NCBI GenBank assembly: GCA_001414345.1
Contig: LLCB01000090.1
Span: 62,001 to 126,000, forward strand
Direction: 5' to 3'
Length of the DNA: 64,000 nt
Source of the DNA: Hymenoscyphus infarciens
Taxonomy: Eukaryota > Ascomycota > Leotiomycetes > Helotiales > Helotiaceae
The translations under genes and the position numbers were made by a program. Below the pieces are notes generated by a model, which saw nothing but the letters and a program-made list of their open reading frames with translations, was not told where the DNA came from and made no database searches. Positions 1 through 12,610 of the stretch are shown in pieces; the first letter of the stretch is position 1; the number at the start of each line of letters is the position of its first letter.

Positions 1-246
1 CGCCGCGTTTACGATTCCATCTGCGCAAGCACATATCCCCCATTATTTCCCGGATCAAAAGAGAAGAGCGAGGGCGCTGGGATTTTGGGGAGCCAGTGGT
101 AGTTTGGGATTCATGTACGTAGTTCGGGTTTTCGAATTTCCCACTCCCCTTATTCGCTTATTCCAGAGAACTACTGTTTGGAGTTTTGAGGTAATGTGCT
201 AATATTTGAATTTTAGCACTGGACTTATTCTCGGTGGTGTATTAAC

Positions 247-429
247 TATTGCAGGTGTAAGGTCAAGGGAAGTGTTACAGGTATTTAAAAGTGTAGAGTG
301 GAGAATTAGGTATTAATTACTATAAGGAGAGAACTATCTACTATACGTAGGAGAGAGTATAAGTACCCTAAGAGTGAGCTAACCCTAATTAGGTAGCTAT
401 TATAAGAGTGAATATCTAATATAATAATA
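247..429 (-). repeat. Copia-1 LTR, left copy (heavily RIP-mutated)
   Basis: This copy aligns end to end with 5647-5829 over 183 bp. It ends ATAATAATA where the partner keeps ACAACAACA, a set of C-to-T changes in CpA context. A purine-rich tract (read on the minus strand at about 430-445) abuts it, as expected next to a 3' LTR of a minus-strand element. Confidence 0.9.
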
Positions 430-3400
430 TACCCTCTATTTGAGATTTAGTCTCTAAACCGGTTATCTTATATAACTCTACCTATTTTTAACTTTTGACC
501 TTCTTAAATAGGTAACTTTATAAGCTATAATAGCTTTATAAACTCCTTATACTTATTACCTCTTAGTATCTTAGTTAGTTTATTCGCTAGTATCTCGCCT
601 ATAGGTACGTAGTATAATTCTATAATACTCTCTTTTACTCTTTTGTATACGAATTATTACTTATATATAAAGTGCTTTATACGTTAATATAATTTGGGAT
701 TCTCTATAATTTATATAGCTCTATAGTAATCACTTCTTACTTAAACTTATAGAGCGTTTTTACTTTTATACTCTAATTCTAAGAGTAAAAACCGTACTTA
801 TATAACCTCCTTTACTAATTTAGTAATACTATAGTATTCTAATTCGATTAAGTATAGTATAGTATAAGATTATTTCTAGGTTTAATAAGTAATAATACTC
901 TCTCTTAAAAAGAAGGTATATCTAGAAGTTAATTTACTAATATATAAGTAATTTGTATAACTAGTATTAGTATATACTTCTAGTTCTTTTAGATCTAGTC
1001 CTCTATATATAATATACTAATTCTTTATTCCTTAGAAATATTATAATAAGTGTTTTATAACTTAAATATACTACTACGAAAGATTAACTAAGAACTTTAA
1101 TAATACTAATATTATATACGATATATCTAGCTAAGTAAGAACAGCTATATAATTAGCTAATCCTACTATTAATTAGTACTCCTTTATACTCTCTTAAGAG
1201 GCTTGTTCTATATTTAGTACTATAAAGTTTATATGTCTAGGGTCTAAAGGAGTTATAACTAGATTATAGTCTTCTATACTAAAGCGTTTAAGGATCTTTA
1301 AGATATAGGTATCTTAATAAAGATATAGCTTTTTATTTTCTCTATTACGTAAAATATATACTCTAAGAAAATATCTAGCTAGACTAAGGTCCTCTATTTA
1401 AAACTTTATATAAAGGTTAGTTTTAACTTTGTTAATATACTACTTTTCATCTACTATTAAGAAGTTATCTATATACGTATAAATAATAACTCTTATAGCT
1501 TTATTTTAGTATATATAATAAACAGCTACTAAGAGCTTAAATTCTATCTCTTTAAGAGCCTCTTATAATTTATTTTACTATAGCTAAAGAGATTATTTAA
1601 GACTATATAAGAACTTATTTAATTTAGCTATGTATTCTTTAGAATTATATATAATATTATCCTTAGTATATCTTAGAGGTATATTATAGTAAACTTCTCT
1701 ATCGATCTTGCTATTTAGGAAAGCGGTGATAGTATCTATCTATTTAACTTTAAGATTATATATTATAGTAAGAGTTAATATAATCTTTTAAGAGCTTGTC
1801 TTATATACCTTTATAAAAGTATAATAATAATCGACTTATATTCTTACTTAAAGCTACGTACTACCTATCTTATCTTAAACTTTAAGATAACTAAATTAAC
1901 GTCTCTTTTAGTATAATAAACGAATTTAGTAGTAAGTACTCTTTAGCCTCTTAGTACTAACTTTTGCTTAATTAGTATCTAGGTCTTTTTACGTATAAGC
2001 GACTCTATCTCTATTCTTATAGTATATCTCTACTTTTTAGAGTTTTCACTATTTAAGGCTTTAATTAAAGTCTATAGATTATTAGAAATTTAAATACTCT
2101 TATATTTAATAGTAGTATATACTTATCTGATAGCGAGCTTTATAAGAGACTTAATTTCTTTTAAAGTTATCTTCTTCTTTATTAAATTTATAGTAATATT
2201 TAGATTAACCTTCTTAGTATAATTCTAATAAGTATTAATACGTTTACTTAGTAGAATAGTAGGATATATCTTTTAAGGTTATTAAATAGGTTTATTAACT
2301 TTGTTATTAATAAAAACTTTTTTAAGAACTTCGTTATATTCGTTATAATCTAAATCGGTTAAGCTAGGTTTATTAATATTAAGATTAAGAGTAAAATTAT
2401 TAAAGTTTATACTTTTATCTAAAGTGATAGAAACTAGGATCTTATAATTAAGATTACTACTCTTAGATCTAGGTTCTAAGAGACTATATCTACTAATATA
2501 CTCTTCTTTGTTAAATCTTATATCTAAGGATTTTATAACTCTTTATAAGTCTAGTATCTAAATTCGCTAAATATACGAACCTTCGTAACTAACTAATATA
2601 CCTTTCTAAGCGTATATAGCGAGCTTTTTACTTATAACTCTATCTTATACTAGGATATAGATAAAAGTCTTATACTCTAATACTTTTAGATTTAATATAT
2701 CTAGTATATTATTCTTATTTAGATAGAATTTGTCTAGAAACTTTTAGTAAGAGGTCTTGCTATTAACTATACTATTAGTAGTAATATTATATATTTAGAT
2801 TAGTATAAGTAGGGATCTCTTAGTTGATTACTATAGATTAGAGTCTTTTAATAAGAGTGTAGATTATACGCTTAGAAACCCTATCCTGCTTAGGTAATCT
2901 TAGAGTAGTAATCTTAAGCTTTATTCTAAGATTTTTAGTATACTCTTAGATATTTTTAACTATAAATTCCTTTCCTCTATCTAGCTTAAATATCTTAATT
3001 TAGAGGCTATATTAGGTATATATTAATTACTTAAAAGCTTGAAGATGTTCTTATATCTCTTCTTTTATTTTTAAGAAGTATCTCTATTACTCTTTTAAAT
3101 ATTCGTTAGTTAAGATTATAGTATACTCTATACTATTATATATTAAAGGCTTAATTTATACTATATTACTAAATATATATCTAAGGACTTCTTAGCTTTT
3201 ATACTCTAGATTAACAGCTTTTAGCCTATACTATATTAGCTTTCTAAGCTTATATAGAGTATATACGATTTCATCTTCTTAAGGTTCTAGATACTCTTTA
3301 AATTCTATACCTTTTACTAATTTAGAAGTCTTTTATACGTTATTAAAGCTAAGATATCTAAAGTAATAATATTATATTATTAGTAAAGGGATTTTAACTT

Positions 3401-5646
3401 TTTAAAGTACTACTAGGCGAGCTACGACTATAGTCGATACTAACTCTTACTTAAAATTTCCTAGCTTCTTATTAGTTAAAATAAGAAAGCTAGCCTTCTT
3501 ATTAGTTAAGAAGGTCTTAGTATTAGTGCTTATACTGCTTTTAATAATAGTAATATTAACGTCTTAAGAAACTATAGAAGTTAGTCTCTTATTAAGATCA
3601 AGGTTATATTTAATAACTTTAACGTCTTACTTTTTACTTAAATATATCTTTAAGTTCTTAGATAAGAGATAATTATTTAGTATCTCTAAAAGATAGTAAT
3701 TATTATCTAAAAGAGAGAAGATATACTTAAATTTAGTAAGCTATAATTTATACTTATTAATAACACCTCTAGTATCTATAAAGATACGTTTACTAAAGAG
3801 GTTTATACTACTTTCTAGGATATATAAATAATTCTTTAATTTAATATAGTAATAATCGTCCTTGTCTTAGCTAGTACGTAATTAGAGTACTACTATACTA
3901 ATTCCTTAAATAGAGGCTATACTACTAACTGTTATAATAGTACTTAAATTCTCTTCTTAGAAGTCTTCTTAAAAGTAATAGCGATTATATATAATATATA
4001 AGTTAACGCTAATATTGTTTCTAAATCTCTTTCTCTAAGGTTTAGACTTTTATAAGAATATTATAATTATATTAGTATCTAATTTAAGACTATATACTAT
4101 ATATAAGCCTATATATCTAAAGACACTTTCTATATTCTTAGTATTATTATTAGAGGTATTCTTAAGCTTAGTATTCTTATTCTTTAAAGAATTGCTCTCC
4201 TTTTTACCTTCCTTTTTCAGGTCTTATTTAGTCTACTTCTTACCTTAAAAGACCTCCTACTTTTCCTTCTTTTCCTTATTTTTTAGAAGAGAAAAGTATA
4301 AATTAGAGTTATACTTATTAGACGTGTAATAAAAGTAATTCTTATCCTCTTTACTATTATTACCTTTTAGGTATTATTACTATTATTAAGGCTTTATACC
4401 TCTAAAAAGAGCTTTACTTTTAGTAGTCTCTCTAATACGAGCTTTATCTATAATAGCGATAATTAAGCGATTAAGGTCTAGTAGATTAGAACCTCGAAGA
4501 TCTACTTACTTAGCTCTAGACTATTAAGGAAAGGACTATATTAATCCTTTAATAAAAAGAGTAGTATACTACTTCTTAATATCTATTAATTTAAGATCTT
4601 TAAGCTTACGCTTTATATTTAAGAAGTAACTAACGTACTTCTTAAGATTATTATATCTTTTATATTTATAGTTAATATAATTACTAATTATATTATATAT
4701 AAGTACCTCTCCTTTTTTAGAGTACTTTCTTTTAAGAGTATTCTATATACTCTTTATAGTATAGATACTCTTAATAACTTTGGCGAGAAGAGCTTTAATA
4801 TTATTTATAATTATATAGTAGTATTTAGCCTCTCTCTTATTCTAAAGGTTCTATAACTTTACGTTATCTATAGTTTCCTCTTCTTATATAGTAAATATTA
4901 ATTTAACCTTCTTTAGTAGCTAAATATTCCTTTTAAGGTAGACTTTTAATTTATATTAATATATAAGTCTTATTATCTCTTCCTTTTATAATAAGTAATT
5001 ACTTTTACCTTTTAAGCGTAATCTTAATAAGAGCTAAGTAGTACTATAATAGCTTAAACTTAGTAGGTCTAATATATTATTAGTACTAGTAAATATCAAC
5101 TAAGGGAGTAACAGCGGAGAAGCTTTTAATCTATTACTATTTAGGCTATTGTTTTCTATACTTCTTAATTCTAATCCTTTTAATAGTAAATTCGATTTAT
5201 TACTAAGACCTTCTAGATTATTATAGAGAGACTTTAAAGGCGATTCTTTAATTAATAATCCTTTTACTAGTAAAAGTTACTCTAGAATCTATATAAGAGT
5301 ATTTACTTTACTCTTACCTTTTTATATAGTTAATACTAAAGAGAGTAAATTGTTAAAAGATAATTTAAGTATAGCTTAGAATGCCTCTTACTCTTATAAG
5401 TCGATAGTTATTAGAGGGATCGATCGTCGTACTTTTATTAATTTACTAAATAGATTATTTAGACTCGGTATATATTAAAGTGTAGTTAGTACTTATATGT
5501 TTTCTAATGTTAACATCTCTTAACCTAAGTTTATATATATATATATCGTTAGTAGTAATAAGATAATAAGTAAATTAACTTCTACTATTATAATTTAAGT
5601 AATACTATTAAATACCGATAGTACGATAGCTACTAGGCTTATAACC

Positions 5647-5829
5647 TATTATAGGTGCAAGGTTAAGAGAAGTGTTATAGGTATTTAAAAGTGTAGGGTA
5701 GAGAATTAGGTATTAATTGCTATAAGGAGAGAACTATCTACTATACGTAGGAGGGAGTATAAGTACCCTAAGAGTGAGCTAACCCCAATCGGGTAGCCAT
5801 CACAAGAGTGAATATCTAATACAACAACA
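5647..5829 (-). repeat. Copia-1 LTR, right copy (5' LTR of the element)
   Basis: This is the 5' LTR in the sense of the element. Its outer ~60 bp, next to the MFS exon, keeps many C and G bases that are changed in the left copy. The primer-binding site abuts it at 5646 with no spacer. Confidence 0.88.
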
Positions 5830-6672
5830 TTAACTGATCTCCTCGGCTGGCGATGGATCTTCTGGATCTCCCTAATCCTTTCCGGAATCATCGTCCCAGC
5901 AGCCTTCATATTCCTCCCTCCCATTCAGCGAACCCCCAAACCCACACCTCCATCATCTGAGATCCCTGCCCAGGAACCGAAGAGAACAACATTCCAGACT
6001 CTCAAAGCTCTCTTTCTGCGTCTCGATATCCTAGGAGTTTCCCTTGGACTCCCAGGTATTCTGTTACTAACTTACGCCCTCACAACTTCCACGAGCACAT
6101 CTTGGTCTTCTCCTGGTGTAATCGCTACACTAATAACTTCTCTCGTTCTCTTGACGACGTTTGTTGTTTACGAAAATAAAGTCCCAAGTGGTGTCTTACC
6201 AACCCATCTCTTCAGGAATAAAAGTTTCGACATGACATTACTCCTAGCAACACTAACCTACGCAATCCGCCAAGCGATCACCTATTTCCTAACCTTGCAA
6301 TTGCAAAGTTATGCCGGCAACACACCTTTGCACATCTCTCTTCTTTTCCTCCCACTAGGCATCTCAGCTCTATTTTTCAACTCCCTAACAGGTCACCTAA
6401 TCCATCTCCTCGGTGCCCGCTTCATTTTCATCCTCGGATTCTCTCTCGCCCTCCCAAGTTGTCTCCTCTTCTCCTTCCTCCAACCCGGAATGCCCTCATA
6501 TTGGCGTTTCGCATTCCCAGGCATGATTCTCTACATAGCGGGTATTGGGATGGTATATATCACCGCAAATACCGTTGTCGTTTCCCAAGCGCAAAAGGGG
6601 GAGCTCTCTGGAGAAAGAAAAAACGGATTCCAAGACTCTCTTTTAACCAACCTATTAACGCAGGGTTTTTAG

Positions 6673-7260
6673 CTTGCTTTATAAAACCTACACACTTCAA
6701 CGGATCGGGTAATATGTATTAACTACTAGGACATTATTTTTTTTTAAAAAAATACTCTAGGGGACGATTTTGCTAGAGAGATTCTCACAGTAGTTGAGGT
6801 TAGCTTAAGAGTGAATTTGAATTGTTAAGTTAAAGCTGTTAGAATGGGTTTGAAGTAGGTAGTTTCTAAGAAGTGAGTCAGATGGTCAAGTACTTAATCA
6901 TGTAGATTTTTCGTTTATTTCAAGGTGAAGGGGTTGGTTGGTCTTTTCGAGATGTATATCATATACAATCTTGTAAGTAGTCGGGAATGAGATAAGAAAA
7001 TAGAGAGAGAGAGAGAGAGAGTACTAAAAGACAAAAGAAAAGGAATCAAGCGGGACTTCCTTTGAAGGTGTTAGCAATTAGTAGAAGACCTATGAATAGA
7101 GAGAACTTGAAGAATTTGACTATCAGTAGGTCACCAACAAATAGGGAGCAGAATGGTTTTAGATACGACAAAACTTTAAACCCGAGTTTCAAGTCACTTA
7201 CAAGAGCCGAAGAAAGACATATCAACGTCCCGTGGAATTAATCACAAAAGGCAAAAGACT
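6673..7260. other. Non-coding stretch downstream of the broken MFS gene
   Basis: Moderate-GC sequence with no convincing reading frame. It holds a (GA)n microsatellite at 7003-7020 and a T10/A7 run near 6740. It does not resemble the missing 3' part of the MFS gene. The A+T-rich block starts sharply after about 7260. Confidence 0.5.
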
Positions 7261-7585
7261 CGAGTTAATAAGTAAATTATCTATTAAATTAATCCTTTTA
7301 TAAATTAATAATTACTATTATAAGAAGGTACTTTTAAAAGTAGACTATTTAATAAGTTCTAGCTAATAAATTCTTATATAATTATATACTAAGAAATAAT
7401 TTCTCTATTATATACCTATTAATCTACTCTTATAGCTAGAAACTAGATTATATAAAACTATAGATAATAATATTATAATTATATATATTAAATTATTAGC
7501 TAATAATATATTACTACTATAGTAAAGTTATAAGTTATAATAATTAATAATATCTACTATATAGATAGATATAGTTTAGTTTAAT
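7261..7585. other. RIP-degraded A+T-rich sequence
   Basis: CpA and TpG are nearly absent and TpA is very common. No element ends or frames were recognised. Confidence 0.5.
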
Positions 7586-8399
7586 AATAGTATAGTCGAT
7601 AGTATTATTATAATAAAATACTATAGTATTTTAGATTAATATATTATTATAATATCCTAGTAGTACGTATCTAAATACGCTATAATACTATCGTAATATC
7701 GTAATATTATATCTCTTTAGTTATTCTTATACCCTACGTGATTTAGTAGAACGCGGTTCTAATCTTATATTTCTAGCTCTAACGTAACTAAATATTTAAA
7801 CTATTCTTTAAACCCTACTAAAGTATATAACGATATAGAAATTAAATAGTGATTTACCTATAATCTTATATTTAAAAACCTCTACTAAAAAAATTATATT
7901 TTAGTATAAGTTAGCCTATAATATAAGTATATAAGCTAAGTTTCCTCTATCTACTTCTACTACTTCTACTACTTCTACCGCCTCTTTTATACTCTTTTAT
8001 CCTTCTTTTTAATTAATATACCTCCTCTAGGATAGCGTAAGGCTAATACTACTCCTAGTACGAAAAAGTCTACTAAAAAAGTTCTTAAAAAGAAGGCCTC
8101 TTAAGTACGCCTTATAGACGTGTTTCTTACTTTAATTTAGGTTTTAATATCTTAGTACTCCTAAACTGGTTTAGTAGTATCGTAGTTTAAAGCTACCTAG
8201 ATTTTAGTCTAAAACTACCTTAAATAAGAGTAGTTTTAAACCAGACTACTAAACACGTCTATACGTAGGGTATAAGAATAACTAAAGAGATAGTATATCT
8301 TTTAATAACTTATAAGCGCTAAAACCTACTTTTTCTTAAAATAAGGCTATTTATACTTTTTTATATACTCTTCTATTACTTTAAAACTATATAATAATA
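7586..8399. mobile_element. hAT-type MITE fragment interrupted by MITE B1
   Basis: The parts 7586-7709 and 8293 to about 8385 match, in inverse orientation, the right end of the intact hAT MITE at 30118-30886. Examples are the shared GTCGATAGTATT end and the block ending in AAGCGCTAAAACC. B1 (7712-8290) is inserted between the two parts at a TA dinucleotide. Element E is inserted after position 8399. The distal half of the MITE was not found with confidence. Confidence 0.6.
7712..8290. mobile_element. MITE B1, TA-flanked TIR element (mariner-like), 579 bp
   Basis: The ends are an inverted repeat of about 27 bp: TCTCTTTAGTTATTCTTATA at the left and its complement at the right. TA dinucleotides flank it (7710-7711, 8291-8292), as for Tc1/mariner-type elements. 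It shares its 5' ~420 bp with the copy at 52270 and its 3' ~170 bp with the copy ending at 50448, but lacks the ORF region between. It is therefore an internal-deletion derivative. The first codons of the B ORF survive near 8020-8125, with the likely ATG changed to ATA. Confidence 0.8.
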
Positions 8400-8433
8400 T
8401 ATAACGTATTTTTAAGTTAAAAACGCTCTAAGG

Positions 8434-10982
8434 TGTAACAGCATGCCGTTATCCTAGACAGCTAGGAGTACCTGCCACATATAAGGTTTCGGCAGTTATT
8501 GTCTTATATTGTCTGTTTTAGGAAGGTTACGTAGGTTCAGGCTTTTGTACTAGCCGACGTATGTCGTTGTTCGGTTTCGTACCTCTTATATATTAGCATC
8601 GTTTAGAGCTGTCTTCGCTCTTTACCTTTAGTTTTCGTGTTAATAACCACGAATAGACTACTTCTCTACTCTACTCCTACCTTATTATTATATTAAACTA
8701 AAGGTTACTCTTCTTATTAGGCTTCTTAACCTCACTTCTATTCTAGCCTCCCTGCCGCCGACTCTGCGAACCCTTTTAAAAACGGCTTCCTAGACCCCTC
8801 GCTAGCGACTCTCGAATCGACACCTAGCTTAAGACCCCTCTCTGGCTTCGGATCCCCTCCTTCTGGCATCTGACCCCTATCTAGCATCTTCGGATCCCCT
8901 CTCTCTAGCATCAGACCCTCTTCTAGTATCTAACCCCTCTCTAGCATCTTCGGATCCCCCTCTCTAGCGTCTTCGGACCCCCCTTCTAGCGTCTACGGAC
9001 CCCCCCCCCTCTAAACCGATATTAATATATCGAATTTCTGAGAAGACTTTAGGTCTCTCTCTGAATCAGTTCCGCTATAAGGCGTCGAGTAATAAACCCC
9101 TTCTAGAGCTACCCCCCCCCTTTTCGAAAGACTCTCTAAACCCTCTCTAACCTACAACTACACGCTGAAATAATAAAGGCTTAGCCTCTAAAGACAACTA
9201 TCCTAAATTCGGACAATATATAGATAATAGACAGACAAGATAGAGGTAAAAGAACATAAAGGACAAAACGATCGGTTAGACGAGATAGACATAATTATAA
9301 GTAAACTTCAAAGTTAAAAACACTCCGCCTCTAAACCCTTACTAATCCGACCCTCTTTCGAACCTTTATTCGAATCCTTCTTTGCTTTTCAAAGCCCGAA
9401 TTCAGACCTCTTTCACTTAAGAGACACCGCTGCCTCTAATACCTTTCTACCACTTCCCTAACCCTCAAATCAGATACGAATTAGTTAAAATACGCTTTCT
9501 ATTAAGACGAAACTTAGAAGCGAGCTCTTAGCTAAGTTATCGCTGTCCTTAATAATACTGACCGAATATCATCCGACTCTACTCTAAACCTCCCTCGAAC
9601 CTCTACTAGCGAATATTTAAAAAGACTACGGTTACAAACCGAGTCCTCGCTAGTACAAAGGTTAAAAGAGATAGAAGTTAAAAGAGATAGAAGTAGAATT
9701 AGAAGAAGAATACGCTAGAGAAACGTTCGCTTTTCAAGTATAGCTATACTCGAAGAGATATTAAGTCGGAACAGTTCTTCTATATATAGGACACACCTTA
9801 GCTCCGAGCTCCCTACGATCCAATAGTAACTCTTCTTCGAAATCAGAAGATGACGATTAAGTCCTTAAGTACCTCGAAGGGAATAAGGTAATATAATAAC
9901 TTCAGTATCAACTTCTTTTAACTAGCCAAAACTACCCTTTTTATCGTCCTAAACTTCAGATAGCGAAAACTCGACAATTAGAAACAACTTCACCTTTAAC
10001 TACCTAAAACCCTACTAACTCTAATAAGAGTCTTATATTCTTTACTTTCTTACTTTCTTTCACTTCTAGTAGGGCTAGAAGTTCTTTTTTATCTAAATTC
10101 GACTCAGATACGAATTAGTACGCTCTTAAAAGCATAGTAACCTCTTAGCTAAGTTATCACTATCTATAACATTATTAACTTTTCGTTTCTAACTTTACTC
10201 TAAGTCCTCACTAACCTTAGTTTAGACAGACATATACTCTTTTTCATTTAAATTCTTTAAATCGGATTCGAATTAGTATACTCTTAAAGTAAGCTCTTAA
10301 CTAAGTTATTACTACCTCTTAACCGAACGACCTCCGACTCTACTCTAAACTTTCGAATTCAACTTTTAAACTTTTTTCTAATTAAACTTTTTACTTTTTC
10401 TAACCTACTAGATAGAATTAGACTATACTCTTTTAGTAAACGCTTACTTTTAACATTAAAGGATTAGAAACGAAGTCTCTTTATAAGTATCTACGGTTAC
10501 GATTTAGACCTAAAATCGATATCTCGACATCTTATCTCGCTTATAACTAATCTTTAATAAACAAAGCATCTTCAAACCTAGGTTAGCTACGATTTAGACC
10601 CTGACTTTCTCGCTTATAATAAAATTAAATATAACAAATGTTATAACACTTATACTATCCTAATTCAGCTCTAAATAATAAGAGATAGAAGACTTAGAAC
10701 GAGTCTTTTTTAAGAGAGAGAGATATAATAGTATACTATCATCCTAGATAGCTAGGAGTACCTGCTATATATAAGGTTTCAGCAGTTATTGTCTTATATT
10801 ATCTGTTTTAGAAAGGTTACGTAGGTTCGGGCTTTTATACTAGCCGACGTATATCGTTGTTCGGTTTCGTACCTCTTATATATTAGCATCGTTTAGAGCT
10901 GTCTTCGCTCTTTACCTTTAGTTTTCGCGTTAATAACTACGAATAGACTACTTCTCTACTCTACTTCTGCCTTGTTATTACA
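8434..10982 (+). mobile_element. Non-autonomous LTR element A1 (2549 bp), nested in the left LTR of E
   Basis: The LTRs are 8434-8692 and 10724-10982, both exactly 259 bp, starting TGTAACAG/TATAATAG. The TSD TAAGG lies at 8429-8433 and 10983-10987. A purine tract (AAGAGAGAGAGA) abuts the right LTR, giving plus orientation. The 2031-bp interior has no recognisable gag or pol. The uninterrupted target is visible in the right LTR of E at about 11816-11825 (CTCTAAGAAGC), which confirms the insertion. Confidence 0.88.
8790..9012. repeat. Short tandem repeats with C-runs inside A1
   Basis: About eight degenerate units of 18-27 bp are built on TCTAGCATCTTCGGATCCCC, ending in a run of C. CpC is not a RIP target, which may explain why C-runs survive here. 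Confidence 0.7.
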
Positions 10983-11843
10983 TAAGGAGCTTGAATTTAG
11001 AAGGTGAAAACTCTGCTATATATATAGAGAAAAGGGGTTATATAAGACTCTCTTTTCTATAATATACTTCTTAGGTCTAGGAGATAGCTTCCTAGGCCTA
11101 TAAACTTAAACTAGATTATAAAAGAACCTTTTAACTATATCGCCTCTTATTCCTACTATAGAGAAAACCTATAGAGCTATATATATTACTTTAAACTCCT
11201 AAACAGCGATTCCGTAGTATTTAAGAGTAAAGTCCTACTCCTAGATTCTATCTAACTTCCTCTCTTATACTCTAGTACGTTATTAGCTCTAGCTTTAGTA
11301 AAGATAGCGAGTAGCGTTCGTAGATATAGTAGCTCGTAGTTAGCGTTATATTTACTAGCTTCGTAGAGTACTAGGCTTCTGAATTCGAATATATCTTCAA
11401 GCACTTCTTAGAGTAAGCTAGCGCGTCGCTAGGCTTCCGGTTTATATACCTCTAAGAGTAGCGATAGCTAGCTTCGTAGCTAGGCTTTATACGAGCTCTT
11501 TAAGAGTAAGCTACTAATTAAAGTATACCTACTTAAGTAGAGCTTTCGCTATATTCGAAGCTAAGAGTGTTCTATAGAAGAGTTCTGTCTACGCTTATTA
11601 GAAGAGTCCTTGTTTACGCTTATTAAGAAAGTCTCGTATTCAAAGTTAGAAGAGCTCTCTCGTCGTCGAGCATCGAGGGGTTAGTTACGCTAACTCTAAT
11701 AGCGGAGAGCGCTTTAATACGTTATAATACGTTAAATGCGTAAGCAGAAGTTATAGAGTATACTATACGTGTAAACCGGGCTTATAACTATAACGTATTT
11801 TTAAGTTGAAAACGCTCTAAGAAGCTTGAATTTAGAAGATGAA

Positions 11844-12610
11844 AACTCTACTATATTCTTATAGAGTTTAAGTAGTAGAGATAGACTCTCTAAAGACTAT
11901 CGTACGATAATCAAGTATAATTAATTATCGTACGAGAGTTAGTAGATGCCTTAACTATTAGGCGATAATCAAGGATTTTAAGACTTAAAATCTTTAACTA
12001 TTAAGCGAGCTTAATTCTTAAGAGAGAATTAATTATCAAAAGCTCTTACTTCTTAAATAACTCTTAAAAGTCAAAGCTCTTTAAAGCTAGTATAAGTATA
12101 TACTAACTAGAAGAACTATACTCTAGATAGAAGTATTATACTCTAGGCAGAAGTACTATACTAGGCATATACGCCTAGTAGATAGAGGTACTCGTATAAC
12201 TCGGTATCGCTCGTAAACAATTAACGTTAACGCTATTATAATATAAAGAAAGTATTCGACCGATTTAGCGAAAGTTATTCTACGCGTTTTAGTAGAGGCT
12301 ATATACTCCGTACGTATACTACTCTTATTATAGTAAAGAAGCATATACTCCTAGCCTCTAGCCTCTGCTTACTAGCGTACCTGGCCCCTACGCACTCTGC
12401 CGAGGCTTAACCGATTCTAACTCTTAAGCGATTTTAACTCTTAAGCGAGGACCTTAACTCTTAAAGATTCTTAGCTCTTAAGAAAAACTTAAGCTTTAGA
12501 TATAAAAGCGATTATCTTTAGAGGCCCTGTAATATTCGGATAATCAAGACGCTTTAACTCTTATCTAAGAGTCTCTTAAGAGTCTACTAGCTCTACTAAA
12601 ACCCTTTAAA
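11844..12610. mobile_element. ~750-bp insertion in the right LTR of E with imperfect inverted ends
   Basis: This segment is absent from the left LTR of E. Its ends are related by inversion (AGAGTTTAAGTAGTAGAG at the left; complement of AGGGTTTTAGTAGAGCTAG at the right). Near the left end it holds a hairpin, CGTACGATAAT facing ATTATCGTACG (about 11915-11950). Repeated AACTCTTAAGCGA units lie at 12415-12480. No clear TSD was found, so its class is open. An open frame at 12156-12344 on the minus strand resembles no family I know. Confidence 0.5.

Larger units (their letters stand above)
242..5834 (-). mobile_element. Full-length Copia LTR retrotransposon (Copia-1), RIP-degraded
   Basis: The element occupies 247-5829 (5583 bp), flanked by the 5-bp TSD TTAAC at 242-246 and 5830-5834. 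LTRs are 247-429 and 5647-5829, each 183 bp. The original TG...CA ends are now TA...TA on the left and TA...CA on the right. Directly next to the right LTR, on the minus strand, lies GGTTATAAGCC (5636-5646). This fits a primer site for a cleaved initiator-Met tRNA (GGTTATGAGCC) with one RIP change. Coding sense is minus. A reverse transcriptase active-site block reading Y-I-D-N sits at about 1464-1478, in place of Copia YVDD. Stops of the TAG/TAA type interrupt every frame, so it is inactive. Confidence 0.9.
1..6672 (+). pseudogene. DHA2-type MFS transporter, split by a Copia element and lacking its 3' end
   Basis: This is the remnant of a 14-TM drug:H+ antiporter (DHA2) of the major facilitator superfamily, an inner part of the gene cut by the window start. 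Exon sequence runs 2-114, then an intron at 115-216 (GTACGT start, TGCTAAT branch point, TTTAG end), then 217-246. After the retrotransposon (247-5829) the same frame resumes at 5830 and is open to a TAG at 6670-6672. Joined across one TSD copy, the protein reads through the family motif GWRWIFW just after the junction, followed by hydrophobic helices. The frame matches the family up to about 6597 (AQKGE), then becomes an unrelated short tail, so the last helices are missing. The exons are barely touched by RIP. The insertion alone would abolish function. Confidence 0.85.
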
